A stretch of 64,000 bases of DNA from Pseudomonas cremoricolorata (GTDB taxonomy: Bacteria; Pseudomonadota; Gammaproteobacteria; Pseudomonadales; Pseudomonadaceae): the NCBI RefSeq assembly GCF_000759535.1, contig NZ_CP009455.1, positions 2,046,001 through 2,110,000 on the forward strand, read 5' to 3'. The notes beneath the pieces are model-generated. The model had not been told where the DNA came from. It saw only the letters and a program-made list of their open reading frames with translations, and did not search any database. The number at the start of each line of letters is the position of its first letter. Position 1 is the stretch's first letter. The position numbers and the translations under genes were made by a program. Shown in pieces: positions 54,532 to 61,746 of the stretch.

Positions 54532-54546
54532 GGCTGGAAGGCAAGA

Positions 54547-54577
54547 GGCGCCGCTGCGCGAGGTGTGCGGCGGCGCC
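54547..54577. terminator. GC hairpin after the ABC operon
   Basis: An 8-bp stem GGCGCCGC / GCGGCGCC with a 15-base loop between convergent genes; no T-run, so only a possible terminator. Confidence 0.5.
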
Positions 54578-54594
54578 GGGTGTAATCGGCCAGT

Positions 54595-55254
54595 CTAGCC
54601 TCGCTGCAGGGCGTCGAGCTGTTGCTGGGCATGCGCCGCCATGCGGTAGCCGTCGATGATTTCGGCGATTTCATCGATGGTCAGCTTGCGGCCATTGAGC
54701 ATCAGGCCTGGCGAGTGAATGCGCACCTGTGCAAACGGCTTGGCCAGCGCCATGCCCTGGGCGCCCATCAGCTTGCCGCAGTGGCGGTGCTTGGGCAGCG
54801 GCGCGCCGGGGCGCAGGGTGAAGCGCTGCAGGGTGACGATGCCTTCGTCCTTGACCAGCACCTCGGTGACGTCCAGCAAGTCGACCGGTGCATCCAGGGT
54901 ATCGACGATCAACTGCCGGCGAGTCAGACGCATGAACACATGGCTGCCAGCATTACGGTGCTGCCAGGCGGTGACGATGAACAGCAGCACCATCAATGCC
55001 GTGAAGATGATCGCCCCGGTCTTGCCCGAGTTGATCGCCACGCCCAGCAGCGCCACTGAAACCACCGCGAACAACGGCGCGAGGATCTTGAAGCGCTTGC
55101 TCTCGGTGAACTCGCTCTGCTCAGGCACGCGCTCGATCACGGCTTTGAGCTCGTCGATCGCACGCTGTTGGTCGGCCTGGCGCGCCTGGCCATATTCGGC
55201 GCTGAGGTCGTCGGCGAGATGGGCTAACGGGTCTGGGTTTTGTGGGTTGCTCAT
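54595..55254 (-). CDS. Membrane protein of unknown function coupled to an M48 protease
   Basis: 219 residues. A charged N-terminus, two close hydrophobic segments (about 62-80 and 85-103: ILAPLFAVVSVALLGVA, GAIIFTALMVLLFIV) and a C-terminal soluble region (about 115-219) with mixed strands. No known motif. Its ATG overlaps the stop of the M48 protease gene (4 bases), so the two proteins likely act together, perhaps in membrane protein quality control; this is inference. Confidence 0.72.
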   Translation of the reverse strand: MSNPQNPDPLAHLADDLSAEYGQARQADQQRAIDELKAVIERVPEQSEFTESKRFKILAPLFAVVSVALLGVAINSGKTGAIIFTALMVLLFIVTAWQHRNAGSHVFMRLTRRQLIVDTLDAPVDLLDVTEVLVKDEGIVTLQRFTLRPGAPLPKHRHCGKLMGAQGMALAKPFAQVRIHSPGLMLNGRKLTIDEIAEIIDGYRMAAHAQQQLDALQRG

Positions 55255-56717
55255 ATGAAGGTTTCCTTGGAGGTAGTCGCGGCGGTTGTCGGCGTGGCCT
55301 GGGTGAGCTGGGCGAACCATTGCCGGTCGTCGTCGCTGGGGCGCCGGGTGGCAGCCGCCAGTAACGGCGCGTCGAGGGCGATGCCCAGCTGTTGCAGGCG
55401 CAGTGCGGTGGACGGATGAGTATCGAAAGGATGGCCGATGGCATGCTCGAGTTGCTCGCCACCCAACTGCAGAACGCTGTTTTGCAGGCGCTGCGACAGG
55501 GCCTGGATCAGGTTGCCGGCAGGGCGCTCACGCAGCACCTGGTCGATTTCACGGTCGAGGGCGATCACCCGCAGCAGGGCCTGGCAGAACAGCCGCTCAC
55601 CGGCCACTGCAGCGCCACTGCGGTCGGCGAGCAATTCCTGCTGGCGGCCCCAGTGATGCACCGCGAGCTGAAAGTGGTGGAGGAAGTGCGCGGCCATCCA
55701 GATCGCCGGCCGCTCGATCCACGCAGGGTCTGCATCCGCGCCGCTGATCAGCGCGAAGTGCGCGCACATCAGGCTGAAGCGCGCGCTGACTTCGCTGCCG
55801 CGCTCGGTGTCGCGGTTGCTGAAGTGGCCCAGTTCGTGGCCGATGATCGCCGCGCTTTCCGCCTGGCTGAGGCTCGACAGGTAGGTCAGCGGCAGGTAGA
55901 GCGTGCGTCCGCTGAGTTCATGCTGCGACGGTTGCAAGGCCACCGGCACGCTGGTGACGAAGAACGATTGATCGACGCCGACCACAATGTGATCGGGCGC
56001 CGGGGCGTTCAGGGCTTGCGCCAGTTGCTCGATCCACGCCCACAGCTGCGGCGCCTCGCTGCGGCCAAGGGCGCGGCCGAGAAAGGCCGAAGAGGGCGCC
56101 TGCATGGCGTGCCACTGACTGCGCAGTCGCTCGATCAGCAGCAAACCCAGGTAAATCACACCCGCCAGCGGCAGCGCCAGCAGCAGCAGGGTCCAGCCGC
56201 CGGCCTTGAGGTGGCTCCAGCCCCAGCTCAGTTCATACAGCAGCACCATCGTCAGCGCAGCGACCAGCAGGCAGGTGTAGGCCACCAGCCATCGCCCGAG
56301 CGCGTGCCAGCTGCGACTCAGATGCTGGTACAGGAAGGTCTGGGATTTCAGTGCGCGCCAGGCGTCCAGGCGCAGCTTGAGCCAGCCGGCAGGCCCGGCC
56401 AGCAGCGCGGCCAGGGCCAACCAGAAGCCCAGCCCGGCCAGGGCCTGACGCAGGCGCAACCAGCCGCGGTCGGCATCGGCCTGCTCGACCTGAAACTGAA
56501 AGCGGTCAGCCCGGCCGACGCTGCTGGCCTGGACGCGCTCCTGGTACGACAGCTGCTCAAGCAACCCATCGCTGGGGTTGGCCAGCCATTGCCGCATCAC
56601 CTGCGCCTCATCCAGCACGCTGCTGGCGCGCCAGCCTTGCAGGCTGGTCCAGGCCATCAGCGCCAAGGGCAGCAGCACGACCGTCAGCGGCCAGATCAGG
56701 CGACGCAGACGTTGCAT
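55251..56717 (-). CDS. M48 family membrane metalloprotease
   Basis: 488 residues with an N-terminal helix, several more membrane segments (about 95-115, 155-210), then a zinc protease domain: HELGH in IIGHELGHFSNRDTE and the third-ligand region ELLADRSGA. Ste24/HtpX-like. The start at 56717 has GGAGGGC. Upstream gene of a two-gene unit with 54595-55254. Confidence 0.88.
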   Translation of the reverse strand: MQRLRRLIWPLTVVLLPLALMAWTSLQGWRASSVLDEAQVMRQWLANPSDGLLEQLSYQERVQASSVGRADRFQFQVEQADADRGWLRLRQALAGLGFWLALAALLAGPAGWLKLRLDAWRALKSQTFLYQHLSRSWHALGRWLVAYTCLLVAALTMVLLYELSWGWSHLKAGGWTLLLLALPLAGVIYLGLLLIERLRSQWHAMQAPSSAFLGRALGRSEAPQLWAWIEQLAQALNAPAPDHIVVGVDQSFFVTSVPVALQPSQHELSGRTLYLPLTYLSSLSQAESAAIIGHELGHFSNRDTERGSEVSARFSLMCAHFALISGADADPAWIERPAIWMAAHFLHHFQLAVHHWGRQQELLADRSGAAVAGERLFCQALLRVIALDREIDQVLRERPAGNLIQALSQRLQNSVLQLGGEQLEHAIGHPFDTHPSTALRLQQLGIALDAPLLAAATRRPSDDDRQWFAQLTQATPTTAATTSKETFI

Positions 56718-57094
56718 GGGCAAGCCCTCCGCGTCGACGCCGGGCGTACACGACACAGCGCAGGCGTAATGGGGTTTTCCGGAGCGAGTAGGTGAAATTT
56801 CGCACGGTCAGCGCGGTCTACTGGCTTCGGCCGCACACGCGGCCGATGGCCGTGGCGTACAGCGATACCTGCCACAGCCGGTGGCCTCTGCGGTGCGGCC
56901 ACCCGTTCGTGCTGCAGCTGCATGTTGATGTTCCTTGTGAGTCCAAGGCTGCCATTGAAGGCAACCCCAGGCGATCTGCCAAGCGCCGGGGCCGCTGCCC
57001 ACAACAAACAGACCATGCCTCACAATCACCGATGAACCCGCTGTGACGGCGTTAACACCGCTTCGCCGCTCAGCCGCCGTGGATACGCTTGCCG
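56718..57094. other. 377-base intergenic region, possible small remnant frame
   Basis: Divergent region between the M48 gene and the AraC gene. On the minus strand an ATG at 56923, with AAGGAACATCAAC upstream, opens a 75-codon frame starting MQLQHERVAA that resembles the N-terminus of IS21-type IstB but soon loses similarity and runs into the M48 gene. A decayed transposon end is possible. No REP or terminator seen. Confidence 0.35.
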
Positions 57095-58042
57095 ATGAAA
57101 CGCTGGAACCCCTACCTGGACACGCATTTCGTGTTCGACCACGCTGCCGCCATTGCCGAGGCCGGTGTCCTCGATGACAGCGCGCAGCAGGTGATGGGCA
57201 GCGCCATCGGTCACTACCGCGCCCGGACCGTGCGCCCGCACCTGCAGTATTTCGACTGCAACCTGCAATTCCCCGAACCGCTGCGCATCGACAAGGTCCT
57301 GCCGGGCAGCCTGTGCATCGTGCACGTGCTCGACGGCCAGTGGCAGCACCGCGTCGATGGCCATCTCAACCAGTACACCCTGGGCGGCACCCATGGTCTT
57401 GGCTTGAGCGAGAGCATGGAGGCGGTAGATCAGTTGCCCGGCGGCAGCCATGTGCGCATGGCCGGGCTACGCATTGCCGGGGATTTCCTGCGCGAGCTGG
57501 CCGAGGAAGACCCGGCGCTGCAACCGCTGCTCGGCCTGCTCGACGATGGCATGCAGTTTTCAGCCTTCAACCGCTGCCGCGCCCTGGGCAGCCTGCTCGA
57601 GCGGCTCTACCACTCACCCTACGTCGGCGCGCTGGAGCGGCTCAACCAAGAGAGCCTGAGCCTGGCCGTGCTGGTGGAGCTGGCCAGCCACCTCAGCGGT
57701 GAGCCGGCGCAGGTGGCCGCCGCGCCGCGTGGACAGCGCGATATCGCCCACGAGGCGCGTCGAGTGCTCGACGCCAACCTCATCGACCCACCCGGCAGCG
57801 TCGCCCTGGCCCGTCAGCTGGAGGTAGGCGAAACCACCCTGCGCCGGGCCTTCAGCAGCATTTACGGTCAATCGATGTTGCAGTACCTGCGACAGCAGCG
57901 CATGGAACTGGCACGCACGCTGCTGCGCCAGGGCCGCTGGCAGGTGGCGCAGGTGGCCTTCCGCCTGGGCTACGCCAACCCGGCCAACTTCAACCACGCC
58001 TACAAGGCGCATTTCGGTCACCCGCCTGGCGCCGAGCGCTGA
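57095..58042 (+). CDS. AraC family transcriptional regulator
   Basis: 315 residues. An N-terminal effector-binding region (about 1-210) and a C-terminal AraC double helix-turn-helix (about 220-310), with SVALARQLEVGETTLRRAF and the signature RLGYANPANFNHAYKAHFG. The overall layout is that of PchR-type AraC regulators, which respond to siderophores, but no target gene lies directly beside it. Its last 25 bases overlap the 3' end of convergent eptA. Confidence 0.88.
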   Translation: MKRWNPYLDTHFVFDHAAAIAEAGVLDDSAQQVMGSAIGHYRARTVRPHLQYFDCNLQFPEPLRIDKVLPGSLCIVHVLDGQWQHRVDGHLNQYTLGGTHGLGLSESMEAVDQLPGGSHVRMAGLRIAGDFLRELAEEDPALQPLLGLLDDGMQFSAFNRCRALGSLLERLYHSPYVGALERLNQESLSLAVLVELASHLSGEPAQVAAAPRGQRDIAHEARRVLDANLIDPPGSVALARQLEVGETTLRRAFSSIYGQSMLQYLRQQRMELARTLLRQGRWQVAQVAFRLGYANPANFNHAYKAHFGHPPGAER

Positions 58043-59700
58043 GCCGCATCGGCGCTGACCGCCACTGTATTGCCTGCCGGGCTGCCGGCGACCTGACTGC
58101 GCCGGCAACTGGCGAACAGGTCGAGGTTGGCTTTGTAGGCGTGGGTCTGCACGCCGAGCAGGCCGAGCATCGAGTGGAACAGGTTGTCCTGGCTCAGCGC
58201 TGCGTCGCGCTGCCCTTGCAGGCACGTGCTGTCGATGCCGGTCGAGCGCTGATACGAGGTCGATAGCCATACCAGCAGCGGCACATGTTTCTGCTGCTCG
58301 GGCGCGAGCATGTACGGCGTGCCGTGCAGGAACAGGTTGTACTCGCCCAGCGATTCACCGTGGTCGGAGAGGTAGATCATCGCCGTGTCGACACGGTCCT
58401 GATTGCTGCGCAAGGTCTCGATCAACTGCGCCAGCACATGGTCGGTGTACAGCAGGGTGTTGTCGTAGGCATTGACGATGCTGTCGCGGCTGCACTGGTC
58501 CAGGGCATTGCTCTTGCACACCGGGGTGAAGCGTTCGAAGGCGGCGGGGTAGCGTTTGTAGTATTCCGGACCATGACTGCCCATCTGGTGCAGCACCAGC
58601 ACCGTGTCCTGGTCGAGGTTATCGATCATCGTTTGCAGCCCTTGCAGCAGGATTTCGTCACGGCATTCGTGGTCGGCGCACAGTTTGCTGTCGCTGGCAT
58701 TGCTGAGGTTCTCGACCGTCACGCGGGCGCAGGTGCCCTTGCAGCCGGACTGGTTGTCGCGCCAGATGACATCCAGCCCAGCGCGCTTGAGCACATCGAG
58801 CAAGCCTTCGCGGTTGCTCGCCGCCGCCGCGCTGTAGCCGGCGCGGCCCAGGTTGGAGAACATGCACGGTACCGAGACGGCGGTTTCAGTGCCGCAGGAG
58901 TGCATGTCGGTGAACGCCACCAGGCCCTGCTGTTTGCTCAGCTCAGGGTTGGTGTCGCGCGGGTAGCCCAGCAGGCTGAAGTTGTCGGCACGCGCACTTT
59001 CGCCGACCACGAGTACGGTCAGCGATTTGCGGACCTGTGCACTGGCGGGCTTTACCCGTAGGGCATCTTCGGCAATCGGCGTGAACGGCGCTTGTGCACT
59101 GGCCCATTGTTCGCGCAGGTAATTGATCGAGGCGCCGATATAGTTGCTCGGGACAATCATCAAACGAAGTTCGTGATGATTGCGCAGCATCGACGACAAT
59201 CCTTGATAGTTGATCAGCCCGGCGCCGACGATCAGCACAGCGCAGCCCACCGTCATCAACAGTTTGGCAAACAGGTTGGGCAATACCGGGCGATAGTCGA
59301 TGGGCGTTCGCCATAACAACAGCGATGGCAATAATCCTAACAATGCGATATAGAGAACGAGTTTCCAAGAGAGCAGGTCACGCACTTCGGTGGCATTGGT
59401 TTCGGCGGTGTTACGCAGCATGCCCGTGTCGATCAGGATGCCGTAACGGTTCATGAAATACGCCACGCCCGCGCTGATCATGAACAGCGTGATCAGCACC
59501 GGCTTGAACACTCTGGGCACCGCCAGCCAGGTGAGAATGGCGCTGAACGCGCCGAACAGCATGAGGATGAACGCCAGGGCAGGTTGCCAGCTGGCGATGC
59601 GATCAAGGTGTTGCCAAAGGGGCACGTTGTAGGCGGCCAGCAGAAACGCACTGGCGGCGACCGCCACAACTTCGGGACGCACAGGTTTCAAGGTCAGCAT
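58018..59700 (-). CDS. eptA: Lipid A phosphoethanolamine transferase EptA-like
   Basis: 560 residues: five N-terminal membrane helices (to about residue 175), then a periplasmic alkaline-phosphatase-fold domain with VVGESARADNFSLLGYPR, the catalytic Thr in CGTETAVSVPCMFSN, and SDHGESLGE. Adds phosphoethanolamine to lipid A phosphates, which lowers binding of cationic peptides. Six or more Cys in the periplasmic domain fit the disulfides of the family. The start at 59700 lacks a strong ribosome site. Divergent from a PAP2 gene. Confidence 0.92.
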   Translation of the reverse strand: MLTLKPVRPEVVAVAASAFLLAAYNVPLWQHLDRIASWQPALAFILMLFGAFSAILTWLAVPRVFKPVLITLFMISAGVAYFMNRYGILIDTGMLRNTAETNATEVRDLLSWKLVLYIALLGLLPSLLLWRTPIDYRPVLPNLFAKLLMTVGCAVLIVGAGLINYQGLSSMLRNHHELRLMIVPSNYIGASINYLREQWASAQAPFTPIAEDALRVKPASAQVRKSLTVLVVGESARADNFSLLGYPRDTNPELSKQQGLVAFTDMHSCGTETAVSVPCMFSNLGRAGYSAAAASNREGLLDVLKRAGLDVIWRDNQSGCKGTCARVTVENLSNASDSKLCADHECRDEILLQGLQTMIDNLDQDTVLVLHQMGSHGPEYYKRYPAAFERFTPVCKSNALDQCSRDSIVNAYDNTLLYTDHVLAQLIETLRSNQDRVDTAMIYLSDHGESLGEYNLFLHGTPYMLAPEQQKHVPLLVWLSTSYQRSTGIDSTCLQGQRDAALSQDNLFHSMLGLLGVQTHAYKANLDLFASCRRSQVAGSPAGNTVAVSADAAQRSAPGG

Positions 59701-60010
59701 GATGATCTTTGACGAAAAGTGGAAAGGCAGGGGCATAAGCCGTTCTTGGATGCGCAGACTCTAGGCCGTCATTCATCAAGTTTTCGTGAAAGGGTTTCGC
59801 GCCAAATGTAATTATTTGTAGGGAAATTATTAAAGTCTGTGAAGCCTGGATGAATGTTTATTTAGTTTGGCGTGCGCGCCGCTGTTTAACGATTTTTTTA
59901 CAGGTCTTTCACTGTTTGATAATGGTTTGCCCACTACTGTCGCGCGGCCATTTCAGCGGTCGCACAACCGTGCGCTGTACCCTCTACCCCTTGTTTGCGG
60001 AGTTTCCGAC
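59701..60010. promoter_or_regulatory. Divergent eptA/PAP2 control region with two outward CTTTCAC motifs
   Basis: A 310-base A/T-richer region. CTTTCAC occurs once towards each gene (minus strand 59786-59792; plus strand 59906-59912). The flanks match the ColR-type motif YYNASNNYTTTTCAC (from memory) at 9 of 12 fixed positions in both cases. A minus-strand -10-like TAGAGT (59759-59764 region) lies downstream of the first. ColR control is plausible but unproven. Confidence 0.35.
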
Positions 60011-60760
60011 ATGGCCATCGCGCCTTTTTCCAATCCCTCGCGGCCGTTCGATTTTCGTTGGGCGCTGGGCGTTCCTTTGTTATTGATGGGGCTGATGCTG
60101 CTGTTCGACATGACCTCCATCGATTTCCAGCTGGCGCATCTGTTCTACCAGCCCGGCGAGGGCTTCATCGGCCGTAACAGCTACTGGCTGGAAAACATCC
60201 TGCATGACCGCGTCAAACAGGCGGTGATCGTGCTGGCGGTGCTGATGCTCGTCGCCTTTGTGGTCAGTTGCCTGTATGCGCCGCTACGGCACTTGCGCAG
60301 GCCGCTGGGTTACGTCGTGCTGGCCTTGAGCCTGACCACCTCGGTGGTGACCCCGTTGAAGATCGCCACCGGCGTGCATTGCCCCTGGAGCCTCAGCGAG
60401 TTCGGCGGCATCGAGACCTACACACCCTTGCTGGCCCATCGTGCCGAGGCCATCAAGCCCGGCCTGTGCTGGCCGGGTGGCCACGCCTCTACCGGGTTCT
60501 CACTGCTGGCGCTGTTCTTCGCCCTGCGTGACCGCCGCCCCAAAACCGCCCGCGTTGCGCTGGCACTGGCCCTCATTCTGGGGTCGGTGCTGTCCCTCGG
60601 GCGCATGGCCCAGGGCGCGCATTTCCTCTCGCACAACCTGTGGACACTGCTGATCGACTGGATGATTTGCGTGCTGTGCTACCGATGGCTGGTGTATCGA
60701 CCGGGTAATCACGTGTCGCTCCCTCAAGCGCCGCGCGGGGCCGTGCGTATTGCCGGCTGA
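60011..60760 (+). CDS. PAP2 family membrane phosphatase
   Basis: 249 residues and about six membrane helices. The three PAP2 motifs are present in variant form: KIATGVHCPW (usually KxxxxxxRP), PGGHAST (usually PSGH) and GRMAQGAHFLSHNLW (usually SRxxxxxHxxxD, the last Asp missing). The start at 60011 follows GCGGAG. Its place opposite eptA suggests a role in lipid A or undecaprenyl phosphate metabolism. Confidence 0.87.
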   Translation: MAIAPFSNPSRPFDFRWALGVPLLLMGLMLLFDMTSIDFQLAHLFYQPGEGFIGRNSYWLENILHDRVKQAVIVLAVLMLVAFVVSCLYAPLRHLRRPLGYVVLALSLTTSVVTPLKIATGVHCPWSLSEFGGIETYTPLLAHRAEAIKPGLCWPGGHASTGFSLLALFFALRDRRPKTARVALALALILGSVLSLGRMAQGAHFLSHNLWTLLIDWMICVLCYRWLVYRPGNHVSLPQAPRGAVRIAG

Positions 60761-60799
60761 GTGCGAAGGTGCCAGGGGCTACGGCGGGCGTGGGTATGT

Positions 60800-61744
60800 T
60801 TATGAGTCGATACGCGTCCCGTTCACCCGTATTACCGGTTTGCGCTTATCCTGGAAGCCGCACAGTTTGTCGATTTCTTTCGGAAACTTCGAATAGGGTA
60901 CGTTGTACTGGATGAAGTTTTCGAAGCTTTCGGGGTAGGCGTTGATCAGCAGCCAACCGAGCCAGAGCGGAATCGTTATCGGCGCCTTGAGCAGGCCGTA
61001 GGGTTTTGCCAATGTGCGCCGCAGGCCGGCGTACCAGTCACGGTAAGGTTGCAGTGCTTCCTCTCGACGGCTTAGTCGTGGGGGGATGGGTGGGGGTTTA
61101 GGCAATCCTTCGGGACCGTTTTCCATGAAGGCCTGGAGATAGGAAAATAGAGACTTGGCTGAGCGGTCGCCGTCGAATACACCGAGATTTCCGCATGCGG
61201 CGCAGATTTCGGTGGGCGGATCCATGTTGTAGTCGACGCCGATCAGGTACAGGGGGTGTCGGCTAGTAAAACCAGTCGCAGTCCAGATAGGAATATACCC
61301 GGCCAAAACTTCGAGTCTATCCCAATCTGCGATGTGCAAACGCTGTTGATGGGGATACACGAAGTAGAGCTTGCGAGTGCCTCGATGAAGGCGGATATAA
61401 GCCCCGCGACAACGACTTGTTCCGTCGCTGAAGTATGAAATCGCCGCCAGTGCAGGGAGCATGGAGGTGACCAGAATTGTTTCTAAAACAATCGTTAGTG
61501 TAATTGCCTCTCTGCTGAGTGCGATCAATATAATTGGAAATGCCGCGAGTGCGACTATGAATGAAAGCCCAAAGCTTCCTGCGGCTCCGCGGCGATCCCA
61601 GTTCGTATACGTTTCGAGTTCAATAGCGGTGTCGTTGATTCTACGCACGCCATCTGGCCTCGCGGGTTCGCCTGTAGGAGATGGTGTATGCAGGCGCGTG
61701 CCGCCAAATCGAATACTTTTGGGCAGTCGCTTGATGGTTGACAT
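60800..61744 (-). CDS. DUF6708 family membrane protein, probable T6SS immunity/partner protein
   Basis: 314 residues with two close membrane helices (about 58-82 and 85-107) and the family pattern RLHRGTRKLYFVYP followed by a Trp-rich region. DUF6708 proteins are commonly encoded next to T6SS effectors. The ATG at 61744 lies 2 bases after the effector stop, so it is the next gene of the same operon. G+C is low (about 45% by hand count in 61501-61560), unlike the window. Immunity against the upstream pore-forming effector is inferred from context. Confidence 0.8.
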   Translation of the reverse strand: MSTIKRLPKSIRFGGTRLHTPSPTGEPARPDGVRRINDTAIELETYTNWDRRGAAGSFGLSFIVALAAFPIILIALSREAITLTIVLETILVTSMLPALAAISYFSDGTSRCRGAYIRLHRGTRKLYFVYPHQQRLHIADWDRLEVLAGYIPIWTATGFTSRHPLYLIGVDYNMDPPTEICAACGNLGVFDGDRSAKSLFSYLQAFMENGPEGLPKPPPIPPRLSRREEALQPYRDWYAGLRRTLAKPYGLLKAPITIPLWLGWLLINAYPESFENFIQYNVPYSKFPKEIDKLCGFQDKRKPVIRVNGTRIDS

Positions 61745-61746
61745 TG

